64,000 nt of DNA, from positions 620,001-684,000 of the forward strand of contig NW_017566994.1 of assembly GCF_001661265.1 (NCBI RefSeq). The letters run 5' to 3'. How positions within the stretch are numbered: the first letter of the stretch is position 1; every line of letters begins with the position of its first letter. The notes under the pieces are model-generated. The model was not told the origin of the DNA, searched no databases, and was given only the letters and a program-made list of their open reading frames with translations. Positions 41,894-52,371 of the stretch are shown in pieces. This DNA comes from Saitoella complicata NRRL Y-17804. Lineage: Eukaryota > Ascomycota > Saitoellomycetes > Saitoellales > Saitoellaceae. Made by a program: the position numbers and the translations under genes.

Positions 41894-43420
41894 ATGGTCC
41901 CCCAAACAACACCAACATCCTCACACACCACCCACTCACCCCTTTCATCCTCTCCTCCAACCTCCTCCCCCGTCCTCCTCGCCTTCTCAACCCTCTCCTT
42001 CCTCTTCTCCGCCTTCTCCATAACCTCCTACCTCCTCTTTCCCCCGCTCCGACACACCCGCACCCGCCTCGTCCTCTACATGTCCCTCTGCGACTGCCTC
42101 GTCGCACTAAACTTCATGGTCTCCGCAGCCGTGAGCGTGAACCAGGAAGCAGGAGGCGAGACGGAGCTGAAGGGGAAGTTCTGTACCGCAAATGGCGCCT
42201 TCACGCAGTGGTTTATCGTGCAGAGTGATTATTGGGTACTCGTGATCGCGTTGTGTACGTATGCGGTATTTCGGCCACCTGGACCGACTTCGCTGTTACG
42301 GCGGGCACTGCCGTATCTTCTACACTTGCCGTATACCCTTTCTTTACTGCAATCTATCCTCGGCGCGACCCTTGTCGGCTATGTCGACGTTGGCTCTTGG
42401 TGTTGGTTTGGAAGCGACAAAATACGGTTCCTGTGGAACTATACACAGAGGATCTCGATCGGTCTCGTTATTACTGCGATATATGTCAAGTTGTGGACTG
42501 TGCTGCGGAGGGGTGGGTGTGATTTTGGAGACGAGGAGGTGGGGGTAGAAGAAAGAGTAATAGGAGAGGTTGGGCAGACGTTTGATGGCAGTTATGAGGC
42601 GGGGGTGAGGGACAGGGATGGGAAGGCGGCCACGGATGTTAATGTCACGGCTGTCACAACTCCGGAGGAAGAACAGGATCGGCGAACGTCGGAAGCTACA
42701 GCCGTCTACAGGCATCAGTATGGACGAGCGAGAAGCTCAGTCGCGACGTCTGCTCCAAGTCAAGGACGCCCTCGCGCATCAGATGCGGCGGTAAATGCAC
42801 ACAGGGGATCAATATTCAGCTGCCCATCACGCAAAGGAACAAGGACGAGTGACGCGACATACACCACGTCGACACCCCCAGCGACCGCGACCGCGACGTC
42901 GACTACTGGATATCCCTTTGAGCAGCAACCACAGAAAACAGTGGTGGACGACGAAGATGTCGAGGTCGTCGAGTTACTTCCTTTCGCGTTCAAGACGACG
43001 GCACCGCCATCACCGCAGCGAGAATTGAACCCGATGGAGACGGAAATCAGTTCGCCGCCCTCACTCACACCATCTCGCACGCCGCTCACCTCCTCTACCT
43101 GCCCCGACTCCAATCTCATCACCCCAAGCGCCAACTGCTCCACATCACAACCCCGCCGCACCCTAACCTCCCACCAAGACTTCCGCATGCTCCTCTACCC
43201 CGTAGCCTACCTCACAATCTGGATCCTCCCTACCGCTTGCCGAATCTACGCCTGGTCTCACGGGCACCACGTCGGGTACGGCTGGGGCGTGGCTGAGAAG
43301 AGTATGATTTGTTTGAGTGGGGCGATTAATTCTGTGGTGTATTGGATGAATGGGAGAGTTGTTGGGGCTTGGGTTGGGTGGGTGAGGGGTGAGGGGAGAC
43401 GGTATTTGGAGGCTTCTTGA
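41894..43420 (+). CDS. cAMP-receptor-like G protein-coupled receptor
   Basis: A single exon of 508 residues from ATG 41894. Seven hydrophobic segments can be placed at about 27-49, 58-80, 105-126, 140-164, 178-204, 433-454 and 470-495. A very long third intracellular loop of about 230 residues, rich in Ser/Thr/Arg, lies between segments 5 and 6. LYMSLCDCLVALNF in helix 2, the CTANGAFTQWF before helix 3 and GAINSVVYWMN in helix 7 resemble fungal cAMP-receptor-like (Dicty_CAR/GprH) receptors. These sense nutrients or signals at the plasma membrane via heterotrimeric G proteins. The ligand cannot be read from sequence. The N-terminal 25 residues are Thr/Ser/Pro-rich without a cleaved signal peptide. 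Confidence 0.85.
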   Translation: MVPQTTPTSSHTTHSPLSSSPPTSSPVLLAFSTLSFLFSAFSITSYLLFPPLRHTRTRLVLYMSLCDCLVALNFMVSAAVSVNQEAGGETELKGKFCTANGAFTQWFIVQSDYWVLVIALCTYAVFRPPGPTSLLRRALPYLLHLPYTLSLLQSILGATLVGYVDVGSWCWFGSDKIRFLWNYTQRISIGLVITAIYVKLWTVLRRGGCDFGDEEVGVEERVIGEVGQTFDGSYEAGVRDRDGKAATDVNVTAVTTPEEEQDRRTSEATAVYRHQYGRARSSVATSAPSQGRPRASDAAVNAHRGSIFSCPSRKGTRTSDATYTTSTPPATATATSTTGYPFEQQPQKTVVDDEDVEVVELLPFAFKTTAPPSPQRELNPMETEISSPPSLTPSRTPLTSSTCPDSNLITPSANCSTSQPRRTLTSHQDFRMLLYPVAYLTIWILPTACRIYAWSHGHHVGYGWGVAEKSMICLSGAINSVVYWMNGRVVGAWVGWVRGEGRRYLEAS

Positions 43421-44067
43421 GACAGGAGCCTGGGAAACGATGGATAAAGCGAGGAGGAAAAGAGGTTGATCAGTAGAAGGAGGAGGAATAGGGACTGAGA
43501 GAAGTGTATGGATACTGAGAATGAAGAACGAAGGGACAACGACGGAGTTCTTGATATTGGTTTGATACCTTGGCTTCATCGCCAGCGCACAGATGCGCTT
43601 TAGATACCTTAAATCATGCGATGTATTTCAACTATATATGACATTATTTTGCACTGGCACTCCTGTCTACCATCGATTGCTGCCCGTCCGTTCTTGTATA
43701 TGTTAACGTTCAGCAGCGGCCATTAATACGTATGCGTCACTGTGTGGGATGAACTGCTGAGACAAGGGGCTTGGTTGTCGTCAAGAATTTGACTGGATTA
43801 AAGCCCGGATACAGAGCACGGGAAGTTAGATCTGTCATGACTGTGTATCCCAAGTTGATTGAAAGTACAGCCGAGGACAACATATCATGACTTTGCACGG
43901 AAACCGCCGATGAGCGACGAAATCATATTCGCTCCATATTTCTGTTTCCTCCAATCCTTGAAGCAATGCCTCAACGCCAGCAATGCTGTCCCTGTGATAA
44001 CATACTGCACAGGCTGAAGGGTATCGTGTCTCTCTTCCGTCTTCCATCTTCCAACTCTCATCTCCGT
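43421..44067. other. Intergenic between convergent GPCR and YOS1 genes
   Basis: 647 bp containing the 3' ends of both genes. No coding signal was seen. Confidence 0.4.
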
Positions 44068-44440
44068 TCACCCCAACACCAACTCATACACAATAACAAT
44101 CGTATTTACCACAATTAACGGAACTGCACACCTGGTTAGCCCTGAACACTCATCCACGTTTTCAATTGCGACTCACTTCTCATCAACGTCCGTACCGCAG
44201 AGATCAAGTTCACCAGTCGTGCTTTCACACTCTGTCCACTCGGATCACCGAAACCAACTGGTTCATTGATACTCTGCGCAGACCATCCGACTACATGCAC
44301 CCAATTAGCAACTCTATACATACAGAAGGCAGCGGAGTAGACGTACTTCTAGCGAGGAATCGGTCTTCGGAGAGGACGGCGATCGCGTTGACGAGAAGAA
44401 GGGAGACGTAGAACAGGTTCCCCAGGCCGAAGAAGAACAT
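44068..44440 (-). CDS. YOS1: YOS1 (IER3IP1-like) ER-Golgi transport membrane protein
   Basis: Three very short exons (44440-44347, 44290-44177, 44123-44068) give 87 residues, matching the ~85 of yeast Yos1. Exon 1 reads MFFFGLGNLFYVSLLLVNAI and ends SEDRFLAR; the codon split A|TC restores IGWS. The middle holds FGDPSGQSVKARLVNLIS and AVRTLMR, and the end is a second membrane segment (IPLIVVNTIVIVYELVLG). Both introns are phase 1 with GT-AG ends. Yos1 binds Yip1-Yif1 and is needed for COPII vesicle transport between ER and Golgi. The gene is easily missed because no exon exceeds 38 codons. It is divergent from the OCA-like gene. Confidence 0.95.
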
Positions 44441-44608
44441 CGTGCTCAATTGCGAACTGAATGCTCGAGGAGAACGCGACTGGGACGTTACCTATAGGGA
44501 TGCCGTATGCGGCTAGGCAGGGCGGGCGCCCTGGGCAGTTGTACGGTACGGCGCAACCCAGCAGACGGCCGACGGCCGGGGGACCAACCTCCATCGATCT
44601 CGGTCAAC
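44441..44608. promoter_or_regulatory. Short bidirectional promoter, YOS1 / OCA-like
   Basis: Only 168 bp separate the YOS1 ATG (44440, minus) from the chosen ATG of the OCA-like gene (44609, plus). Both promoters or leaders must overlap. This tight spacing is one reason to prefer 44609 over the upstream in-frame ATG at 44507. Confidence 0.55.
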
Positions 44609-45258
44609 ATGAACATGACCGTGGACAACGTCCTTGTTCCGCCCATATCCTTTGCCATGGTAGCACCAGGCGTCTATAGAAGGTTCAGCCCTCGCACTGT
44701 CATGATCATTGCACAAGCCATTTGCTAATGAGGATCAACAGTGGACACCCTCTACGACTCAACTTCAAATTTCTGGAGAAGAGGAAGTTCAAGACAATCA
44801 TGTACGTCACCTTCACCTCATACTCTTCTGGTGCGTGGGACTAATGGAGTGTGTGTGCGTATAGTTACATCGCAGACCAAGACTACGACCCCGAAACCAT
44901 CGCCTTCTGCACCACACACAACATAACCCTCCACCTAAACCCCCTGCCCCCCACAAAAGAACCCTTCCAAACCCTGTCCTCCTCCTCCAACTCCACCCAT
45001 TCCATCACCCACGCCCTCTCCCTCCTCCTCGACACCCGCAACCACCCCGTCCTCATCCACAGCAACAAAGGTAAACATCGCGTCGGTGTCGTGGTTGCGT
45101 GTTTGCGGAAACTGCAGGGGTGGAGTCTGGCGAGTGTGTTTGATGAGTATGCGAGGTTTGCGGGGGGGAGTAAGGGGGAGGCGGATTTGTGTTTTGTGGA
45201 GGGGTTTGGGGGGGAGGGGGTGGAGGTGGAGGTGGAGTATAAGCCTGAATGGTTATGA
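44609..45258 (+). CDS. OCA/SIW14-family phosphatase-like protein, catalytic Cys replaced by Ser
   Basis: Three exons (44609-44682, 44742-44801, 44865-45258) give 175 residues; both introns are phase 2. The protein runs PPISFAMVAPGVYRSGHP, KFLEKRKFKTIIYIAD, then the P-loop and LRKLQGWSLASVFDEYARFA, the full signature of the fungal Siw14/Oca dual-specificity phosphatase-like family. The P-loop reads IHSNKGKHRVG: the nucleophile of the H-C-x5-R motif is Ser (AGC) while Arg is kept, so ordinary Cys-dependent catalysis is not expected. Some yeast Oca paralogues are likewise regarded as phosphatase-like, so this may be an orthologue of one (perhaps Oca2). An alternative ATG at 44507 would add 34 Arg/Gly-rich residues. 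Confidence 0.87.
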
Positions 45259-45952
45259 GGAATGGGGGGAGTCATCATTATGGGAATGCAGACACTTGTG
45301 GGACGGACGGACTGGGGCATCAGGCATGGCCAGACACCGTGGCCAGCAAGCAGATGGCAGGCAGGACACAACTAAGGTATACGAAACTCAAGCTCGCGAA
45401 TGTTTTGCTGCCCGTGCGTGCGTTTCTCGCAGATATCGAAAGATCGAGAACCCGTGGTTGGTGGGCACCGTCTACATGACTTGACGAAACAGCCTCGTGT
45501 CGTGCCGAGCCGTGTCGCGCAGGCCCTAAGCCGAGAGGTCCCGTTTGCCGTCAATATAGGTTACGCGCACCAGCTGCTGGGCAAACGCATCGAGAGTCGA
45601 AAGCCGAGACCCGCAAGCCGCACGAACCGGGCTGTTTGAACATGACCGCACAAAAGACGAGATTTAGAGTGGTGGAGGGACACAGGCTGCATTTGTCCTG
45701 GAAGTTGCATGGCCAGACCAGGCATCTCTTAATTACAATTGTTTCAACAAGGAGTATCAGGGTATATTTTTTGCTCTCACCCGGCTCAACACCATGGCCA
45801 ATGCCTCAAACTGGTACTCTAATCAAGAACGAACGTATAAAGTCAGTAACTCCTCTACCCTTATCCAAAATGATGTCCATCCCAAATCCTCACGTCCCTT
45901 ATCTCTTTGGTCTTTTTGTACTGTTTCGCAATTTCGTGTACCGACTTCGAAT
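45259..45952. other. Intergenic between convergent OCA-like and POD-6/Nak1 genes
   Basis: 694 bp of 3' flanks. Open frames here lack domain signals. Confidence 0.4.
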
Positions 45953-48831
45953 TCAAATCCTTGTCCCAGCACCATTAGTGCTAGTCTTCTGCCCCAACTT
46001 CCCCAACCCCCTATCCATAACCTCCAAATACCCTCCCAACCCCCTCAACATCCTCTCCAACTCCTCCGCCAAGCCAGCACCGGGCGTGGAGAATCCCGCA
46101 CTCCCCTGCTCACTCAACACGCCCACATTCATCGAGGTGAGGGGTGGGAGGGAATAGGGGTCTGTTCCTGGCGCGACATTGAGGGAGACGGGGAGGGGCG
46201 GGGGTGGCATTGCTTGTGCGGCGGAGATTGAGGAAGCGATGGAGGAGGAGGAGCCGCTTCTGTCACCGTAGTGGAGTGGCACACCAACACTTCCACTGGA
46301 TCCAACCTGCGCCAGTGGGTTCACGATTGGCTGTCGACTTGGACTTGGGGGTAAGAACCCATTCGACGGTCCCGTCGCACTAACAGGCGTGATCGGCATC
46401 GGGGGACCAAGCTCCGGTGCCCCTAGCTTCAAGTTCAGCTTACTTATGCCTCCAGATCCGACCTTCCCACCTCCGACCGCTGCTGCTGATGTAGAGACAG
46501 GCCCAGCACTCGTAGCCGAACTCGAGGGTGAATGCCCAAATGCCGAGTCCGTGCTTCGATTGCTTCGGTGTCCCTCAACTTGCGGCAAACCCAGACCACC
46601 TAACGACCCACCACTGCCACTCCCAGCCCCCGTCTTCCTCACCAATCCAACCTTCGGCGGACTCGGACTCGGCATGTGTCCCCCTCCTCCACCAAACGTC
46701 TTCGGCGGACTCGTCCCCATTCCCGTCCCCGCCCGACTCGGACTCACTTTCTGCATACCCGGCACCTTCGGTGGCGACTCAGCCAAAACGATGGCATTGC
46801 CCCTAATAATCGTCCCGCTCCGACTCCGACTCCCAATCCCCGCCGGACTGATATGCCCACTGGCAGGAATGGGTGGTGGGCCCATCGTCATTGCGGCCGC
46901 GCGGGCGGCCATCTCTTCCTCGCTCGGGATCTCGAGGATCGTTCCAGCGCGCGATCTCCCTCCAACTCCAGCCATCATGGGCATGGGGAGGGGTTCACGC
47001 GTGTGTTCACCATCCATCACCATAGTCCCAGTCCGAGACCTACTCGGCGGCGGCGCAGACGGCATCTCGCGTTCCCTCTCGGAGGATGGTACATCAATCC
47101 TCAAACTCTCCATCCTGGTCAACTCCGGTAACCTCGGCGTCGCTCTCACACCTTCCCCGTCCCCAGTACTGCCACCCATAACCTCCGCAACCTTCCTCTC
47201 CCTCTCCACCGCCGCTGACGACGTAGGCGGATACTCGGGATCATAATCCGGCATCTCGATCATCCCCCCACTCCTCTTCACCTCCCCATCCTCCCCAAAA
47301 ACCGGCATCTCGATCATTCCGTGTCCACCACCCATCCCCGTTCCCATTCCCATACCCATTCCCAGGCCGGATCCGAGTTCTTTTTCGGGGCTCGCGGGCT
47401 GGGTGCGTGCGCCGTGGGGGTGGCCGATAGCGGCGCCAAAAGAGGATTGTGAAATGTCGAGATTTAGAATCGGGAGAGAGGGTGCGCTACGGACTAAATC
47501 CGGTCTCTGCATCCCCATCCCCATCCCGCCTGCAAACCCAGCTCCCGCGGGGGCTGACGGGATTGCAGGCGCAAATAACTGCATCAAGGGATGATTCTCC
47601 GTTCCAGCCGCCATACTCGTCTGGTTCCTTACCAACGGCTGGTTTTGTTGCTGTACCATCCGGACCGTCGCACCATCATCTTCGATTTCGATTTCTTCGT
47701 CGGGGTGTTCGTGGTATCGCTGTTCTAATCGTGACTCGAGTGCGGTGTTGGTGTTTGTGTGTGTGGATTTAACCGTATCGAACTCCCAACCCGCCGCACC
47801 ACCACCACCACCCGCCCCCTCCTCCGGCTCCTCGAACCCAAAATTCCCCTCAAAATCATCATCCGCATGCCCCCCGATCGCCAAACTCTGCCTTACCCCA
47901 CCCTTCGCCTCCCACTTTTTATACCGCGTAATCAACTCCTTCAATATCCCCGTCCCCGTCTTCGCAGAATTTTTGATGAATTTTGTTTTCAGGAGATCTT
48001 CTGCACTTGGTCGTTCGCCCGGGATCTCACTCACGCAAAGTGCCACGAACTCCTTAATCTGTGCGGAAAAGTTACCTTCGAGTCGAGATGGCGGGGAGCG
48101 CGGAATGAGGAACACAGCCCTCATCGGTTCCTGATCCGCAAAAGGCGGGTTGCCCGTCGCCATCTCATACACACAAACCCCCGCACTCCAAATATCAGCT
48201 TTGACATCATACCACTCACCCTCCCTAATAACCTCCGGTGCCATCCAATACGGGGTACCCACAAACGTTGATCGCTTGGATTGTGAGGAAGTAAGTGGGG
48301 CGGCTACGCCGAAATCGCAGAGTTGGATGGAACCGGTGTGGGTGAGGAGGATGTTTGCGCATTTTAGGTCGCGATGGATGAGGGGGAGGGAGTGGATGTA
48401 GGAGAGGGCGTGGAGGAGTTCGCGGGTTATGATTGAGATGTGGAGTTCTGGCAGTGGTCCGCTTTGGAGCTGCGCGAACAAAGTGAGCAGCGTGCTCGTA
48501 GAATGGAGATGAGAGGAAGAAGGAGACTTACCACCGTCCGTATTGACCCCCCGAAACAATAATCCATGACAATCCACAACCGTGTCCCAACGAGCCAGCA
48601 CCCATGATACCGATTGATATTCCTACCCTCCCCATTCTCCGTTAACTCCTTCAACAGCTGTACCTCCTGTCGAATATCATTGACTTCATCCACTTGTGTA
48701 TCGAGATTGAGGACTTTGATGGCGACGGCTTGGTGGGTGGAGTTGTGAATGCCTTTGTAGACTGTGCCCGAGGCACCTTTGCCGACGAGTTCGTGGCGGG
48801 TGTAGGGGGGGGAGTCGGTTTGGAAACCCAT
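45953..48831 (-). CDS. GCK-family Ser/Thr kinase (POD-6/Nak1/Kic1 type)
   Basis: Two exons (48831-48532, 48469-45953; 62-nt intron, phase 0) encode 938 residues. The kinase domain occupies about 10-265: GKGASGTVYKG, VAIKVLNLDT, YHGCWLVGTRLWIVMDYC, HRDLKCANILL, DFGVAAPLTSSQSKRSTFVG, GTPYWMAPEVI and DVKADIWSAG. These segments match the Nak1/Kic1/POD-6 subgroup better than Sid1 or Ste20 proper. That kinase acts upstream of the NDR kinase Orb6/Cbk1/COT-1 in the RAM/MOR network controlling polarity and septation. The C-terminal ~600 residues are low-complexity (Met/Gly/Pro/Ser) with repeated SRSRTGT/SRAGTIL blocks that may be phosphorylation sites. It is divergent from thymidylate synthase. Confidence 0.92.
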
Positions 48832-49016
48832 TTAGTGAGCTGTCCACTTTGCCTTCTCGTCCTTGTATGCCGTTTATCGTCGTTGTGTTTCTTGGTGGAG
48901 AGTTACGGTAGGTGCAGGTTGTCCGTCTATTCCCAATTCAGTCACTAATTAAAGACTGAGAAAACGCGTCTACACCAAACACCTCCTCGACCAACTTTGA
49001 TTCAACCCCTCCGAAA
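48832..49016. promoter_or_regulatory. Bidirectional promoter, kinase / thymidylate synthase
   Basis: 185 bp between two diverging ATGs. It contains one ACGCGT (48964-48969), 48 bp upstream of the thymidylate synthase ATG, and a pyrimidine-rich leader after it. Confidence 0.6.
48964..48969. promoter_or_regulatory. MCB-type box ACGCGT upstream of thymidylate synthase
   Basis: ACGCGT is the MluI cell-cycle box bound by MBF. Its presence close to the start of a DNA-synthesis gene fits G1/S control, as known for budding yeast CDC21. Further copies lie in exon 1 (49080-49085, 49181-49186) and intron 1 (49256-49261). Confidence 0.5.
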
Positions 49017-49963
49017 ATGGCATCACACGACGAAAACCAATACCTCGACCTCATCCGCAACATCCTCGAGAACGGCGAAACGCGTCCAGACCGTACCGGA
49101 ACAGGCACGCGCTCCATCTTCGCCCCACCCAACTTGCGGTTTAACCTTCGCGACGGACAATTCCCTCTTTTAACCACAAAACGCGTCTTTCTCCGTGCAG
49201 TCATCGAGGTACCTTCCTCCCGCCCTCCCTCCCTCCTCTTCCCCTACTAACAATCACGCGTCCACAGGAGCTTCTCTGGTTCATTGCCGGCACCACAACG
49301 AGTGTCCCCCTAACCGAAAAGGGCATCCACATCTGGGACGGCAACTCCTCCCGCGCCTACCTCAACTCCCTCGGCCTCACCCACCGCGCCGAAGGCGATC
49401 TCGGCCCAATCTACGGCTTCCAATGGCGCCACTTCGGTGCCTCCTACACCACCCACGACGCAGACTACACCGGCCAAGGCATCGACCAACTCGCCGAGGT
49501 AGTCAGGAAAGTTAGGGATGAACCTTGGGATCGCAGGATCATTATGTCTGCGTGGAATCCTGTTGCGATTCCGGAGATGGCGTTGCCGCCGTGTCATGTA
49601 TTGTGTCAGTTTAGCGTGAATACGAGGAATGAGGTGTCCTGCCTTCTATACCAACGGAGTGCGGATATGGGGTTGGGGATTCCGTTCAACATTGCCTCAT
49701 ACGCGCTCCTGACGTACATGATCGCACACATCACCGGCCGTACACCCGGAGACTTGATCATCCAACTCGGTGACGCACACGTCTATAACGACCACGTCGA
49801 GGCGTTGCAGGAACAGCTCCAGAGGGAGCCGAGACCGTTTCCGACGTTGAGGATTAAGAGAAGTAAGGAGGAGGTGGGGGGGATTGACGGGTTTGCGGTG
49901 GAGGATTTTGTTGTGGAGGGGTATAAGCCGTATCCGAAGATTGAGATGAAGATGAGTGTGTAG
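49017..49963 (+). CDS. TMP1: Thymidylate synthase
   Basis: Two exons (49017-49208, 49268-49963; 59-nt intron, phase 0) give 295 residues, normal for the family. Substrate-binding and catalytic elements are present: [13 protein letters not shown] with the phosphate-binding Arg, [34 protein letters not shown], the nucleophile Cys173 in [30 protein letters not shown], and [13 protein letters not shown]. It converts dUMP to dTMP using methylene-tetrahydrofolate, the only de novo source of thymidylate. The C-terminus ends IEMKMSV; the final Val-type end closes the active site in the family. ACGCGT boxes around the start suggest S-phase expression. Confidence 0.98.
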
Positions 49964-50205
49964 CGAGGAGAGAATATATAGAAATACAAGGACATTTCGA
50001 TCAAGAGCGAAGACAGACGCCCAAAACCAATATCATTGTTCCCAAAAGCTAATTTCCGAGCGCCAGATGCCATATGGAGTCATATATGTCACGCAGAAAA
50101 CGCTAAACGTCCCCTCACTCATTTTTTTCTCCTTCTTTCCTCCTCACTGATAACAATACCAATCGTGATCTAATAGGGATACGAATACGTATGACCATGA
50201 TCAGA

Positions 50206-52371
50206 TCACCCCTCACTCACCTCCCTCTTCTCCTTATCCTTACTCCCACTCCCCCACCTCCTAACAATACTCCCCCCTCTAAACCGACTCAATCCCTTTC
50301 CCTTCTCTTTGCCACCTCCTACACTTCCATCCTCACTCGCATCTTTGTAGGAGTCTTTCTCTTTCTTAGTTTTCGACCGTCCCAGAAACGACCTCGATTC
50401 CCGTAATTCTGGCATCCCCCCACCAACAACACCCATCGCGCTCGAGCCCATGGAAGTAGCCGAATTCGACTTGCCCAACGGATTCGCGAAACTGAATCTC
50501 CTCGAATGCGGTGTCGACGCCATCGCCGTAGGCAAACTCTGCGGTGACACGGTACTCGGTATCGTATTGGATGGACTCGGTGGTGGGAGGGTTGATGTGG
50601 ACGCGTAGGAAGAGGGTGGGAGGGGTGAGGTTGGTGATGTTATTGCTGCGGGTGGGGAGGAGATGGGTGAGGTGCCGAACATGAGAGGTTGTGGGGATGG
50701 GCTGTTATCGCTCATCGTTGGCGGTGGTGACATCACGCTCGAGGGTGGAGAGGTGCTTTCGGTTTCTGTTTCTCTCGCTGCTTCCGGGAAAGAAGGCGAG
50801 TCTGGTGATTTTGGGACTCCGAGTGATTCCTCTTCGACCATTTCATAAAACAACACATACGCACTTCCCAACCCGGGTCTATCACCAAAGAAGTTCGTCA
50901 CGAAGGTCTCGTGGACGGGGGTGACGACATCATCATCAAACAACATCCACCCCGCACTCCCCGCTTTGACAATCGCGACATAATGTCCATGGTAGGGCCC
51001 TCCGCCGATATGTACCACAACTCCAACGAGTTCGTACAGGCGATCGGGATCATCGGCCGTATCCGTCGTATTAAACAGCCGTAACTGGAGCGGATACAAA
51101 ACCCGATGAAACAGCTTGATATTCTGCTGAATATCCTCCCGATACTTAAACCTTTTCAAATGCAACGCCAATATCCTCGGCAACCGTCCCACTTTCATTC
51201 TCTTCTCCGCCTCTTGAAGCGTATTACACCGATCGCAGTGGAATTTATTCTTTTCGCATAGCATTTCGGAGGCGGAGAAGGCGCGGAGACAGGAGGTGAT
51301 GGAGGTGTGCTCTTCGATGTCGATGGAGAGGTCGAGGAAGGTTTCGTTGCGGCTGGAGATTGTTTCGCAGGTTAGGCATTTAGTTTCGGAGGTTAGGGAG
51401 CCTTCGAAGAGGGTGTGGACCCAGCGGTGGTCGACTGTTGATTCTATGAGGTTGGGAGTGACGCCGGCGCCGTTGAGGAGTTTGGTGGGGTTTTGCTTCG
51501 CGTGATCATCAACCGAATCAACCACCATATTCAGCAGATAGTTCAGAAACTCATGTGCATCCTGATGCATCGTCGATCGAAACAACTCTGTTTGTCAGAT
51601 GTCAGCATCCACTTCAAAGGGTAATCTCGGCTGTCGAACATACCATTCTCCCTCCTCAACACCTCGATAAACATCTGCGGCTTAATAACCCCCTTCCTCT
51701 CCCCCGCACCCACGATCCCCTCGAAAACATCTTTGAGGGCGGTGAACAAGCTTTCGGACATACCGTATGTCTCGGCGAGTGAGTGATCGATGTTCAACAC
51801 CACCTTGCCGTCCTGGGTCGGTGCTGGAGCGCTTTGGTTTGGTGAGGGGGTGGAGACGTCCTTGGGCGTAAGCCCTGCCGCGGAGGACGTCGACAACACG
51901 CTCGAACTCGGCGTCCGCGACAACCCAAATCGCGATTTTCGGTTTTCTGCTTTCTCGGATGGTGCAGTGGTCATCGATCGCTGCAGCCCCCCTCTCCCAG
52001 TATAATTCGTCACACTCGAGCCCGCACCCGCTGGTGTTGGAGGAGCGGTCGATGTCGGGAACTCCCGTGTCGGCGAGGTTGGTGCGCGGTCTGTTATGGG
52101 TGGGTAGGAGAGGACTGCATCTCGGAAGGGTTTGCAGAAGTAGAGGGCTTGTAAGACGGAGTTTGCGTAGCTATCCAGACCTCGATCATCAGTCGCCTGT
52201 GCACGAGGAAGGGGTGAAGGTGGCTTACCAAGTATTCCCAAAGTTCTCCATTCCGAAGGTTTTATCGCCACCATCAACGGCCAGCGGTGAGGTGTCGACT
52301 CCTCCGGATCCCTTGCCGCCACTTCCAGAAGTACCACTGCTTCCCAATCCCATCCATTTCAGCATAGACAT
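50206..52371 (-). CDS. creB: CreB/Ubp9-type ubiquitin-specific protease
   Basis: Three exons (52371-52229, 52170-51644, 51587-50206) encode 683 residues starting [16 protein letters not shown]. The Cys box is [20 protein letters not shown]; the catalytic Cys48 codon is split by the first intron (TG|C). [17 protein letters not shown], a CxxC zinc pair set (CLTCE ... CDRCN), and the His box [14 protein letters not shown] followed by WMLFDDD complete the USP fold. The C-terminal ~230 residues are Ser/Pro-rich and basic. The order and motifs fit Ubp9/Ubp13 of yeasts and CreB of Aspergillus, which deubiquitinates proteins in carbon catabolite repression together with a WD40 partner. Length is a little below CreB (~770). 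Confidence 0.9.

Noticed and set aside
46389-47246. 285-codon plus-strand frame opposite the kinase tail
   Set aside because: Lies opposite the low-complexity C-terminus of the POD-6/Nak1-type kinase; Pro-rich shadow.
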